Positions 1 to 8,472 of a DNA stretch of 64,000 nucleotides are shown in pieces; the first letter of the stretch is position 1, and the number at the start of each line of letters is the position of its first letter. Source of the DNA: Oscillospiraceae bacterium. GTDB taxonomy: Bacteria; Bacillota; Clostridia; Oscillospirales; SIG627. The notes under the pieces were generated by a model that made no database searches, had not been told where the DNA came from, and saw nothing but the letters and a program-made list of their open reading frames with translations. The stretch is taken from the NCBI GenBank assembly GCA_015065085.1, contig SVQW01000001.1:230258-294257 (forward strand). The letters are read 5' to 3'. Position numbers and translations under genes: made by a program.

Positions 1-520
1 TGATCTGGTACTTCTTGTAAAGCTCGTAAGGAATGGGATAGAAGTATGCTTCCTCGGGCATGGTCTGATGGAATGCGGTATCAAATACCAGAACTTGAGG
101 AGTGTCGGGCATAGCTTCCTTGCAGCCTGCGATACCCATAAGGTGGGGCTTGGTATGCAGGGGAGCCAAGTCGATGCACTTTTCAAGATCTTCTATAACG
201 GTATCATCAACGAGAACAGACTTGGAGAAGTAAGGACCGCCCTGTACGACTCTGTGACCGATAGCGGAAATCTCTGCAACAGAAGAGATAACACCCTGCT
301 CCTTGTCGATAAGCATTCTCATTACCTGACGTGTAGCCTCGGAATGGTTTTTCATTTCAACCATTTCAATGTACTTGTCCTGGCCGATTTTGGTATGAAC
401 GAGCTTGCCGTCGATACCGATTCTTTCGCAATTACCCTTTGCGAGAACAGATTTGGTTTCCATGTCGAAAAGCTGATACTTAAGTGAAGAGCTTCCGGCA
501 TTGACAACTAAAATTTTCAT
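1..520 (-). CDS. ackA: Acetate kinase, N-terminal part (gene continues past the window edge)
   Basis: Acetate/propionate-family kinase, converting acetyl phosphate and ADP to acetate and ATP in fermentative energy metabolism in the cytosol. About 173 codons are present. The start ATG (complement of 518-520) follows an AGGACC-type ribosome binding site. The N-terminus MKILVVNAGSSSLKYQLFD is the family's phosphate-binding strand, and GHRVVQGG, APLHTKPHLMGI and VFDTAFHQTMP match the three following family blocks. Two blocks differ from the usual GHRVVHGG and APLHNPANL forms, so a variant substrate range is possible. The gene is transcribed divergently from tmcAL, from its own sigma-A promoter. 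I am confident of the family and less so of acetate as the only substrate. The C-terminus lies outside the window. Confidence 0.87.
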   Translation of the reverse strand, partial: MKILVVNAGSSSLKYQLFDMETKSVLAKGNCERIGIDGKLVHTKIGQDKYIEMVEMKNHSEATRQVMRMLIDKEQGVISSVAEISAIGHRVVQGGPYFSKSVLVDDTVIEDLEKCIDLAPLHTKPHLMGIAGCKEAMPDTPQVLVFDTAFHQTMPEEAYFYPIPYELYKKYQI

Positions 521-580
521 TTTAGGTCCTCCGTATATTGATTTATTTATATTTTTGATGTAAAATACATATACTGGTAT

Positions 581-609
581 ATTATACATCACCGGTTGAA
601 TTTTTTCAA
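581..609 (-). promoter_or_regulatory. Sigma-A promoter of ackA
   Basis: On the minus strand, TTGAAA (604-609) and TATAAT (581-586) are separated by 17 nt, about 60 nt upstream of the ackA start codon. Seen directly; activity is inferred. Confidence 0.75.
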
Positions 610-654
610 TAACTTTAAAATATTATTAATAAAAAATTTAAAGGAACGTTTTAT

Positions 655-1848
655 ATGTCGGTATATTCAATTATCTGCGAATACAATCCTTTTCATAACG
701 GGCATAAATATCAGATAGATTCTCTCAAGCCGAACACTGTTGTGTGTCTTATGAGCTCTAACGTGGTTCAGAGGGGGAGTTTTGCTGTTTGTGATAAGTA
801 CAGCCGAGCACGTGCCGCTGTTGAATGCGGAGCTGATCTGGTGCTTGAAATTCCGTTTCCGTATTCGGCAATGTCGGCAGAGTATTACGCAACTGCGGGC
901 ATAGAAATTCTGACTGCTCTTGGATTTGCCGAATATCTTTCTTTCGGGAGTGAATGCGGACAAACAGAATCCCTGGAACATATTGCTGAATATCTGGTGA
1001 GTCAAAAATATGAAGAGGATTTTAAGAGCATAATCACCTGTAAGCCTCAGCTTTCGTATGCGTCGGCACGTGAATTGGCGATTTTACAGACACTTGGTGA
1101 GGAATATGCACAAATTATAAAACAACCGAATAATATTCTCGGCGTTGAGTATATAAAAGCAATTAAGAAGAAAAATTCCCATATTATACCTGTGACACTC
1201 ATGCGTCATTGCGCAGATTATCATGATGATATGCCCACCGGTAATTTTGCTTCGGCTGGTAACATACGCAAGCTTATTGCTTCAAAGGCGGATATAAAAA
1301 GCCTGGTACCGCCTCAAGCATATGACATGTACACCTCTCTTGCAGAACAGAAAAAAATGCCGTCTGATATGAAAAATATTGAAAACGGAATACTTGCCTT
1401 TTTGCGCATGACACCTGCGGAAAAGCTGAAAGATTATTACGACTGCGCTCCCGTTGCGGATATAATTAAAAAGGCGGCTGCGGATTCCGTAACACTTGAG
1501 GAACTCTACGATAAATGCTCCACGAAGAGTTATACCCGTTCCCGTATTCGTCGTTGTATTACCTGTGCGTATCTGGGTGTGGAAAAGAGTTATGCTTATG
1601 AATCGCCGGCCTATACTTCGGTACTGGCCCTTAATTCAAGAGGAGCCGAGCTTTTGGCAATTGCACGCAAAAACAGCGGTATCGCAGTTATCACAAAGCC
1701 GGCGCACATAAAAAAATACGTCGGTACAGAGGTGTACCGACAGTATATGGCAGGGGTTACGGCAGATGATGTGTTTGCACTCACATTGCCCGAGCCGGAA
1801 AGGGCCGGGTGGGGATTAAGACGCGGACCTGTTGTTTCTCAGCTTTAG
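655..1848 (+). CDS. tmcAL: tRNA(Met) cytidine acetate ligase TmcAL (YlbM family)
   Basis: Nucleotidyltransferase-fold enzyme that uses acetate and ATP to acetylate the wobble cytidine of elongator tRNA-Met, forming ac4C34. The N-terminus has the adenylate-binding CEYNPFHNGHKYQ (HxGH motif), followed by MSSNVVQRGSFAVCDKYSRA and the LVLEIPFPYS segment, all typical of YlbM. At 397 residues it has normal family length. The start ATG follows AAAGGAACG. It is divergent from ackA, a pairing often seen in Firmicutes and sensible because acetate is the substrate. Its last 33 nt overlap the end of the convergent EamA gene. Confidence 0.93.
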   Translation: MSVYSIICEYNPFHNGHKYQIDSLKPNTVVCLMSSNVVQRGSFAVCDKYSRARAAVECGADLVLEIPFPYSAMSAEYYATAGIEILTALGFAEYLSFGSECGQTESLEHIAEYLVSQKYEEDFKSIITCKPQLSYASARELAILQTLGEEYAQIIKQPNNILGVEYIKAIKKKNSHIIPVTLMRHCADYHDDMPTGNFASAGNIRKLIASKADIKSLVPPQAYDMYTSLAEQKKMPSDMKNIENGILAFLRMTPAEKLKDYYDCAPVADIIKKAAADSVTLEELYDKCSTKSYTRSRIRRCITCAYLGVEKSYAYESPAYTSVLALNSRGAELLAIARKNSGIAVITKPAHIKKYVGTEVYRQYMAGVTADDVFALTLPEPERAGWGLRRGPVVSQL

Positions 1849-2688
1849 TTCCTTGTAAATGCACCACACCGTTATGGTAACAATTACGATAATGCCACCG
1901 ATGAAAGCAAATATTCCGGGCATTTCACCGTAAAATATTGCGACCCACACGGGGTTAAGGAGCGGTTCCACGGCAGAAAGCAGTGAAAGGGTCAATGGGG
2001 GACAGTGCTCTGTTGCCAAAGCCATGAGAAGGTATGGGATTCCTAACTGAACAATACCCAGTATCAGTATGCACATTGCGAAATTTGTGTTAATTGTATT
2101 TTCAGTGAAGAAGATAAAAGGAATACCGATAATTGCCGTGAGAAGATGCCCGAACAGCATACCGCTCATTCTATCCGAGGCGGAGTTCTGTTTGACGGCA
2201 ATAAACATTCCCGCCATCGTAAATCCTGAAAACAGACCGATTAAATTTCCCAGCATCTGACCGCCGTTCAGCTGGTCTAAAAAGAAAAGAGAAATACCGC
2301 CAAGGGTGAATATAACGGTGATTATATCGCAAAGTGCATACTTTTGCCTGAAAAAAACAGCGGAAAGAATTATAATAAAAATAGGTGCAGTAAATTGCAG
2401 AACTATTGCGTTGGCGGCGGTGGTAAGTCTGTTTGCCCACACAAATGCAAAGAAAGTCACTGCCAGAAAAACAGCACTTATAAGTACGTCTTTGTTAAAT
2501 ACAATCTTAATCCTTTTTTTCTTTATGTAAACTAAAAACACCAGTGAAGCTATGAGACTTCTGAAGCCTGCAATGACCATGCCGTTTGCATCCAGCAGCT
2601 TTATAAATATACCTGCAATGCTCCATAAAGCGGCGCAGGTCAGCATTTGAAGTGAAGCAATGTTTCTTTTTCTTGCGGTACTTTCCAT
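1816..2688 (-). CDS. EamA/DMT-family transporter
   Basis: Integral membrane transporter of the drug/metabolite superfamily, 290 residues, with about ten hydrophobic helices arranged as two EamA repeats. The first repeat includes the CAALWSIAGIFIKLL helix, and the second contains SAVEPLLNPVWVAIFYGE, the conserved end-of-EamA motif with E near residue 260. Members export amino acids, purines or other metabolites, and the substrate here cannot be read. It is a single gene with its own promoter, convergent with tmcAL and overlapping it by 33 nt. The cytoplasmic tail KELKLRNNRSAS is basic. Confidence 0.88.
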   Translation of the reverse strand: MESTARKRNIASLQMLTCAALWSIAGIFIKLLDANGMVIAGFRSLIASLVFLVYIKKKRIKIVFNKDVLISAVFLAVTFFAFVWANRLTTAANAIVLQFTAPIFIIILSAVFFRQKYALCDIITVIFTLGGISLFFLDQLNGGQMLGNLIGLFSGFTMAGMFIAVKQNSASDRMSGMLFGHLLTAIIGIPFIFFTENTINTNFAMCILILGIVQLGIPYLLMALATEHCPPLTLSLLSAVEPLLNPVWVAIFYGEMPGIFAFIGGIIVIVTITVWCIYKELKLRNNRSAS

Positions 2689-2717
2689 TTCGTACTCCTG
2701 TTTGATATTTCTGCTGA

Positions 2718-2746
2718 ATTATAGCATATGCTGAGAAAAAAGTCAA
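2718..2746 (-). promoter_or_regulatory. Sigma-A promoter of the EamA transporter gene
   Basis: Minus-strand TTGACT (2741-2746) and TATAAT (2718-2723) have a 17-nt spacer, about 30 nt upstream of the start codon. Confidence 0.75.
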
Positions 2747-2812
2747 TACCGCTTACCGGGCAGAAGCGAAAAGGATAAATGTAAACAAAATATGAATTTT
2801 GCATCAAACCAC

Positions 2813-2841
2813 TTGACAAATTGGTTTTACAGGTCTATAAT
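2813..2841 (+). promoter_or_regulatory. Sigma-A promoter driving the T-box leader
   Basis: TTGACA (2813-2818), a 17-nt spacer and TATAAT (2836-2841): a consensus promoter. Transcription should begin near 2848, at the 5' end of the T-box RNA. Confidence 0.85.
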
Positions 2842-2847
2842 TAGCCC

Positions 2848-3109
2848 AATATTTAAAACGCTATGACAGGGACGGTTGTTTTCCACGGTTTGCAGAGAGT
2901 CTGCGGTTGGTGCGAGCAGATAACACGGGTTGGCAGCATATCACCCTACCAGCGGAGCTGTTGAATAATCAGACAGCTACGGTCGCCACGTTAAGGCTGC
3001 GAAATTGTTTGATTTCCAAGAATCGCACAAGAGGGCAAGCTTAATTGCCAATTCGGGTGGTACCGCGGATAATTTATCCGTCCCAAATTTTAATTTGGGA
3101 CGGATTTTT
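2848..3109 (+). promoter_or_regulatory. T-box riboswitch, probable isoleucine specifier (ATC)
   Basis: tRNA-sensing leader RNA. The T-box sequence TGGTACCGCG is at 3058-3067; its TGGT would pair with an ACCA tRNA 3' end, meaning discriminator A. Stem I starts with CGCT (2859-2862) and AGGG (2868-2871), which pair with AGCG (2951-2954) and CCCT (2944-2947). The AGAGAG and GGTTGGTGCGAGC stretches fit the stem I bulge and distal loop. Directly 5' of CCCT lies ATC (2940-2942) followed by A, the expected specifier position, so isoleucine is my best reading. The terminator is a 14-bp stem (3076-3089 with 3092-3105) followed by T residues. The T-box itself is certain; the amino acid is inferred. Confidence 0.93.
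3076..3109 (+). terminator. Intrinsic terminator of the T-box leader
   Basis: ATCCGTCCCAAATT pairs perfectly with AATTTGGGACGGAT across a 2-nt loop and is followed by a T run. It would be displaced by the antiterminator when uncharged tRNA binds the T-box. Confidence 0.9.
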
Positions 3110-3170
3110 GTTTTCAGACAATAATCGCGTGAATATAACTTTATACTTTTTATTTCACGGAGGTAACAAA

Positions 3171-5447
3171 ATGGACAACAAACTCAAAGAAATCGCAGGA
3201 AGAGTGAGAGAATTAAGACTCATTTCCGAAAAGACCTGTGAAGAAATGGCGCAAATCGTTGGTGTTTCTCTTGACGAATACGAAAAGTGCGAAAACGGCG
3301 AAAGTGATTTTTCTTTTACTTTTCTTCATAAATGCGCACTTGCATTGGGCGTAGACATTACCGACCTTGTGACAGGTGATGCGGCTAAGCTTTCACGTTT
3401 CACCATTGTCAGACACGGTGACGGAATGCCCATTCACCGCAGAAACGGCTTTTCCTATAACCACCTTGCAGGTAACTTTAAAAGTAAGTACTCCACACCC
3501 TTTGTTGTAACCGCTCCTTACTTTGAAACCGAGCAGAATTCACCTATTTCACTGTCAACTCATAATGGTGAGGAATTTGATTACGTGCTTGAGGGTCAGC
3601 TCAAGGTCAATATCGGCGGTCACGAAACCGTTCTTGAAGCGGGCGACTCCATGTATTATGACAGTATGACCCCTCACGGTATGATTGCAACAGGCGGAAA
3701 GGAATGTAAATTCATAGCACTTGTTATGGATCCGGGCGGAAATGTTCAGGAATATTCCGAGCCTGTCAAACTGGAGAAAAAGGAATTCAAAAAATCCGAC
3801 GACACCAATAAAGCAAAGCCGGTTTATGCTGATTTTGTTGACCTTGTTGAAGACGAACAAGGACATCTGAAAGAGATTTCATTCAAAAACTGTGAGCACT
3901 TCAATTTTGCTTATGACGTTGTTGATAAGGTTGCACAGAGGACCCCCGATAAGCTTGCAATGCTGCATGTCGACCGCGAGCATAACGAAAGAAGATTTAC
4001 TTTTGGCGATATTTCCCGCCTTTCCAATAAAGCGGCGAATTATCTTACTTCGCTTGGTATCAAAAAAGGCGATAAGGTAATGCTTGTTCTTAAACGCCAT
4101 TATCAGTTCTGGATAAGTATCGTAGCCCTTCATAAGATAGGTGCCATCGTCATCCCGGCTACCAATCTTCTGATGAAGAAAGACTTTGTGTACAGATTTG
4201 ATCTTGCCGAATGTAATGCAATACTTTGTACATCCCACGGCAATGTGGCTGAGGAAGCGGACCTTGCAATCGCCGAATGCCCCGGCGTAAAGGTCAAGGT
4301 CATGTGCAATGGAGTACGCGGCGACTGGCATGATTTCGACAGTGAATTCGAAGCATTTCCCGATACATTTGAGCGCCCCGAGCTCAGAGGCGATGACAGC
4401 ATGCTGATGTTCTTCTCCTCGGGAACAACCGGATATCCCAAAATAGTTGTTCACACCTTCACATATGCACTTGGTCATCTCATCACCGCAAAATACTGGC
4501 ATAATGTCAACCCCAATGGTCTGCATTTCACAATTTCCGACACGGGCTGGGGCAAAGCATTGTGGGGTAAGCTTTACGGTCAATGGCTGTGCGAGGCTCC
4601 GGTGTTTACCTATGACTTTGATAAATTTGCGGCAGAGGATATTCTTCCCATGTTTGCCAAGTATCATATCACTACCTTCTGCGCACCGCCTACTATGTAC
4701 CGCTTCTTTATAAAAGAAGACCTCAAGAAATACGATCTTTCCTCACTTGAATATGCAAATGTCGCAGGCGAAGCGCTTAACCCCGAGGTGTTTCAGCAGT
4801 TCTATAACGCAACAGGCCTTAAACTTATGGAGGGCTTTGGTCAGACAGAAACCACACTTTCGGTTGCAAACCTTGTTGGTATGACTCCCAAGCCGGGTTC
4901 CATGGGTAAACCCTCACCTCTGTATGATGTGGACATAGTTCTTCCCGACGGCAAAAGCGCCGCAGTGGGTGAAGTGGGTGAGATAGTTGTACGCACCAAC
5001 AAGAGAGTACCTTTCGGTCTGTTTAGTTGTTACTATCGCGACGCGGAACGCACCAAGGAGGCTTATCACGATAATGTTTACCATACAGGCGATACCGCTT
5101 GGCGTGATGAGGATGGTTACTACTGGTATGTGGGACGTGTTGATGACCTTATCAAATCGTCGGGCTACCGCATCGGACCGTTTGAAATCGAAAGCGTTCT
5201 CATGGAGCTTCCCTATGTGCTTGAATGTGCCGTTACAGGTGTTCCGGATGAAATACGCGGACAGGTAGTAAAGGCAACGATAGTTCTTACCAAAGGAACT
5301 GTTGGAACAGACGAGCTGAAAAAGGAAATCCAGCAATATGTCAAGACTCACACTGCACCTTACAAATATCCCAGAATAGTAGAATTTGTTGATGAGCTCC
5401 CCAAGACCATCAGCGGTAAAATCAGACGTGTTGATTTGAGAAAATAA
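3171..5447 (+). CDS. XRE-cupin-acyl-CoA synthetase fusion protein
   Basis: A 758-residue three-part protein. Residues about 5-65 form an XRE-type helix-turn-helix (LKEIAGRVRELRLISEKTCEE onward). Residues about 115-190 form a cupin (HNGEEFDYVLEGQL, then LEAGDSMYYDSMTPHG). The remainder is an AMP-forming acyl-CoA synthetase with the P-loop-like FFSSGTTGYPKIVVHT, GFGQTETT, a YHTGDTAWRDEDGY hinge and C-terminal PKTISGKIRR with the catalytic lysine. The enzyme would activate a carboxylic acid to its CoA thioester through an acyl-adenylate. The start is the ATG at 3171 after CGGAGGTAAC; upstream in-frame codons lie inside the T-box. The T-box control suggests the product feeds amino-acid (probably isoleucine) supply. 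Acid substrate unknown; the XRE-cupin part may sense it. Confidence 0.9.
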   Translation: MDNKLKEIAGRVRELRLISEKTCEEMAQIVGVSLDEYEKCENGESDFSFTFLHKCALALGVDITDLVTGDAAKLSRFTIVRHGDGMPIHRRNGFSYNHLAGNFKSKYSTPFVVTAPYFETEQNSPISLSTHNGEEFDYVLEGQLKVNIGGHETVLEAGDSMYYDSMTPHGMIATGGKECKFIALVMDPGGNVQEYSEPVKLEKKEFKKSDDTNKAKPVYADFVDLVEDEQGHLKEISFKNCEHFNFAYDVVDKVAQRTPDKLAMLHVDREHNERRFTFGDISRLSNKAANYLTSLGIKKGDKVMLVLKRHYQFWISIVALHKIGAIVIPATNLLMKKDFVYRFDLAECNAILCTSHGNVAEEADLAIAECPGVKVKVMCNGVRGDWHDFDSEFEAFPDTFERPELRGDDSMLMFFSSGTTGYPKIVVHTFTYALGHLITAKYWHNVNPNGLHFTISDTGWGKALWGKLYGQWLCEAPVFTYDFDKFAAEDILPMFAKYHITTFCAPPTMYRFFIKEDLKKYDLSSLEYANVAGEALNPEVFQQFYNATGLKLMEGFGQTETTLSVANLVGMTPKPGSMGKPSPLYDVDIVLPDGKSAAVGEVGEIVVRTNKRVPFGLFSCYYRDAERTKEAYHDNVYHTGDTAWRDEDGYYWYVGRVDDLIKSSGYRIGPFEIESVLMELPYVLECAVTGVPDEIRGQVVKATIVLTKGTVGTDELKKEIQQYVKTHTAPYKYPRIVEFVDELPKTISGKIRRVDLRK

Positions 5448-5455
5448 TATTTATA

Positions 5456-5489
5456 AAAACTGCTTTGCATAAATGCAAGGCAGTTTTTT
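5456..5489 (+). terminator. Intrinsic terminator after the acyl-CoA synthetase gene
   Basis: AAAACTGCTTTGCAT (5456-5470) pairs with ATGCAAGGCAGTTTT (5473-5487) and runs into a T tract. Confidence 0.85.
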
Positions 5490-5554
5490 GTTGTCAGTTG
5501 ACACCTAAAATGCATATACTTTGAATAACCACAAAATACGAGAGGATGAAGTAT

Positions 5555-8308
5555 ATGCAAACAGGCAAGCTTATAATTGAAGTACGTGCCGCAAGAGAAG
5601 CACTTCCTATTGAAGAAGCACTTGTGAGAATAAAGTCTCCGTCAGGCCCCGTCATTTACGAAGCCACCCTTACGGCATCGGATTCGGGTATGAGCAGATC
5701 TATCGACCTTTTAACCCCTGATATTGTAAATTCGGAAATACCGGACAATCCGGAATCTCCTTATGCTACTTACCATGTTGAGGTGTTTGCACCAAATTTT
5801 CGTGATACTTTTGTAAACGGTGTGCAGGTGTTTCCTATGCGTGAATCAATTCTTAATGTTGAAATGCTGGCACTTCCGCTTTCACTGCCGTCGGGTACGG
5901 GACCGAATTATATTGAAATAGAGCCTCCTGCACTGCGACGTCCTCCGGAAGAGGCAGAAGGTGAACTTCCCGAAGCAGGCCCTCGCCCTGAGGTGTTTGA
6001 AGAACCGTTTATACCCGAATATATAACCGTTCATTTGGGAAGACCTTCAAATACGGCGGCTAAGAATGTAACTGTACGTTTTCCTGATTACATAAAAAAT
6101 GTCTGTTGCAGTGAGATATATCCAACCTGGCCGGAGGAAGCACTTAAGGCAAATATCTACGCGCAGATATCTCTTGCATTGAACAGAGTGTTTACCGAAT
6201 GGTACCGTAGCCGAGGTTATGAATATGATATTACCAATTCCACAGCATACGACCAGTATTTTGTGCCCGGCAGAAATATATACGATAACATAAATAACCT
6301 TGTGAATGATATTTTTAATATATATCTGAGAAAGCCGGGAAGAGTGGAGCCGTTTTATGCGGAGTACTGCAACGGCACCACTGCTACCTGTCCCGGTATG
6401 TCTCAGTGGGGATCGTATGAATTGGCACAGGGCGGTGCCAGTGCACGACAGATTCTGACAAATTATTACGGCGAGCTTGAGTTTGTTGAAACAAATGATA
6501 TACGAGGAACAGAGGAATCATATCCGGGAACACCGCTTCGCGAAGGCTCCACGGGTGATGCGGTCAGAACACTTCAATTACAGCTTGTGAGAATAGCAAT
6601 CAACTATCCTTCGATACCTCTCATAACAGCCGACGGAGTTTTCGGACCGGATACTACTCAGGCTGTAAGAAAATTTCAGCAGATATTCAATCTCACTCCT
6701 GACGGCATAGTAGGCAAGGGAACCTGGTATCAGATTTCCCGTATATATGTAGGTGTTAAAAAACTTGCTGAGTTAACCAGTGAAGGTGAGCGCGAAGATT
6801 ACGGTATACAGCAATACCCCGGCACACCTCTCAGACGTGGCTCTCAGGGTATAGAGGTTGTGGAATTGCAGTACTACCTCAGCATTATAGGAGAGTACAA
6901 CGAAAATATATCTCAGGTTTCGATAGATGGCAGATACGGTGCAACAACTGAGCAGGCTGTTCGGAATTTCCAGAAGGAATATGTTCTTCCGGTTGATGGA
7001 GTAGTGGGAAGAGTAACGTGGGATAAGATTATCGACATCTTTGGCGGAATAAAAGAAAACGTAAATGTTCCCGGCACAGGACTGGGATATCGCGTTTATC
7101 CCGGCAATCCCGTATCATACGGAGATGCAGGAACTAATGTGAGATATATCCAGCAGCTGCTTAACGGCATTTCAGGTACTTATAACCAGATACCAAGCGT
7201 AACCGTGGACGGAGAATTTGGTGCAGCAACTCAAAGAGCGGTAATAAGATTCCAACAGCTTTTCGGACTTGCTGCAGACGGAGTGGTCGGCAGAAATACA
7301 TGGAATCAGCTTAATACCGTATATCGGCAGAGCAGCGGTGACACATCCATCACAGTTCGTCCTTTTCCCGGCACAGTTTTGCAGCTTGGCTCCAGAGGTC
7401 CCGATGTTTTGTATGTTCAGCGCATAATCAACGCCATAAGAAGCCGTTATCCTCAGTTGCCTTTTCTTACAGAGGATGGCGTATACGGTACAGGAACACA
7501 GGAAGCTGTAAGGATTTTCCAGAATCTGTCCGGAATAAGTGCTGACGGCATTGTGGGACGTGTTACGTGGAATGCACTTAATAATGCATATAACAACACT
7601 TCTTCAAGCTGTATACCGACAAGAAACTATCCCGGTACGGCTTTAAGGATTGGCTCCGGCGGAAGCAATGTGCTCTATATCCAACAGCTTTTGAATACCA
7701 TCAGAAATTCCTATACCGATATTCCGTCACTTTCCGAGGATGGGATCTTCGGAAGCGTAACCCAATCTGCCGTGCGTACATTCCAGCGCATATTCGGATT
7801 GGATGCCGACGGTATTGTGGGACGGATTACATGGAACAGAATTAATGATGTTTATTCGGGAGTATGCGGTAATACTGCACTCGCGTCAGAAGGGAATGAA
7901 TTTCCCGAGTTATCCTTTGAAGAACCGACATACGAGCCGGATAACATTATAGATAGCGGATTCAGCTACTATCCAAAAAATCCTGAGGCAAACGAGAATG
8001 TGGATGATTATATTACCTTCGATGTTCCGCAAGGCATTGAGTCGCCTGAAATATACTATAATTCTCCCTCCCAAAACTTCACCGATACCTTTGCATCGCT
8101 GAAATTGGGAAGCATGGATAACCGCATTATAGCATTGAAGCGACGCCTTAACGAAATGGGGTATATGCCGTCTGTTGGTATAAACACACCGGTTTTCGGC
8201 GTATCACTTAAGCAGGCGGTTGAAAAATTCCAGCAAAACAACGGACTTTATCCCAACGGAGCGGTGAATGAAGAGACCTGGAAGAAAATATTCAAACAGG
8301 GATTTTGA
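5555..8308 (+). CDS. SleC-like spore cortex-lytic protein with multiple peptidoglycan-binding repeats
   Basis: 917 residues from the second ATG. That start sits 9 nt after AGAGG, whereas the ATG at 5546 touches the RBS. The N-terminal MQTGKLIIEVRAAREALPIEEA region resembles the pro-region of clostridial SleC. The centre has FYAEYCNGTTATCPGMSQWG and a following Leu/Ala-rich helix ending NYYGELEFV, typical of the SpoIID/LytB-like domain of SleC, which cleaves or binds cortex peptidoglycan. The C-terminal part holds five PG_binding_1 repeats (each with PGTxLxxGSxG, DGxFG, AVRxFQ, DGIVGxxTW) and a sixth, divergent one at the end. Known SleC proteins carry far fewer such repeats. No signal peptide is seen. 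Role inferred: germination or sporulation cell-wall turnover. A sigma-E/K-like -10 (CATATACT, 5513-5520) lies upstream but is weak evidence. Confidence 0.8.
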   Translation: MQTGKLIIEVRAAREALPIEEALVRIKSPSGPVIYEATLTASDSGMSRSIDLLTPDIVNSEIPDNPESPYATYHVEVFAPNFRDTFVNGVQVFPMRESILNVEMLALPLSLPSGTGPNYIEIEPPALRRPPEEAEGELPEAGPRPEVFEEPFIPEYITVHLGRPSNTAAKNVTVRFPDYIKNVCCSEIYPTWPEEALKANIYAQISLALNRVFTEWYRSRGYEYDITNSTAYDQYFVPGRNIYDNINNLVNDIFNIYLRKPGRVEPFYAEYCNGTTATCPGMSQWGSYELAQGGASARQILTNYYGELEFVETNDIRGTEESYPGTPLREGSTGDAVRTLQLQLVRIAINYPSIPLITADGVFGPDTTQAVRKFQQIFNLTPDGIVGKGTWYQISRIYVGVKKLAELTSEGEREDYGIQQYPGTPLRRGSQGIEVVELQYYLSIIGEYNENISQVSIDGRYGATTEQAVRNFQKEYVLPVDGVVGRVTWDKIIDIFGGIKENVNVPGTGLGYRVYPGNPVSYGDAGTNVRYIQQLLNGISGTYNQIPSVTVDGEFGAATQRAVIRFQQLFGLAADGVVGRNTWNQLNTVYRQSSGDTSITVRPFPGTVLQLGSRGPDVLYVQRIINAIRSRYPQLPFLTEDGVYGTGTQEAVRIFQNLSGISADGIVGRVTWNALNNAYNNTSSSCIPTRNYPGTALRIGSGGSNVLYIQQLLNTIRNSYTDIPSLSEDGIFGSVTQSAVRTFQRIFGLDADGIVGRITWNRINDVYSGVCGNTALASEGNEFPELSFEEPTYEPDNIIDSGFSYYPKNPEANENVDDYITFDVPQGIESPEIYYNSPSQNFTDTFASLKLGSMDNRIIALKRRLNEMGYMPSVGINTPVFGVSLKQAVEKFQQNNGLYPNGAVNEETWKKIFKQGF
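6521..7860 (+). repeat. Five tandem PG_binding_1-coding repeats
   Basis: Repeat units begin at 6521, 6815, 7097, 7364 and 7628, each opening with Tyr/Phe-Pro-Gly. Unit length is 264-294 nt. They are diverged at the DNA level and were recognised from the repeating protein motifs. A sixth, shorter, divergent unit occupies about 8095-8300. Confidence 0.85.
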
Positions 8309-8338
8309 ACGTAAACTATAATTAAATAACCAAATAAT

Positions 8339-8368
8339 GAGGGCAGTGCTATATTAAGCATTGCCCTC
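8339..8368 (+). terminator. Hairpin after the SleC-like gene, probable terminator
   Basis: GAGGGCAGTGCT (8339-8350) pairs with AGCATTGCCCTC (8357-8368) with one G-T pair. The T tract is poor, so termination is likely but not certain. Confidence 0.55.
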
Positions 8369-8412
8369 TGTGTATTGAATAAATAATTAAATTGTATTTT
8401 TGATCCAAACTG

Positions 8413-8441
8413 TTGACAATGATTGAGTTTGATGCTATAAT
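8413..8441 (+). promoter_or_regulatory. Sigma-A promoter of SLH protein A
   Basis: TTGACA (8413-8418), a 17-nt spacer and TATAAT (8436-8441), about 32 nt ahead of the start codon. Confidence 0.85.
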
Positions 8442-8472
8442 CTTTGTAAAATAAATTGTATGGAGGTCAAAT

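Noticed and set aside
3045..3170. Upstream start for the XRE-cupin-ligase
   Set aside because: The extension covers the T-box motif and terminator; the ATG at 3171 has CGGAGG and starts the HTH domain.
6521..7860. CRISPR or DNA satellite repeat
   Set aside because: The periodicity of 264-294 nt encodes diverged PG_binding_1 domains and is not conserved as DNA.
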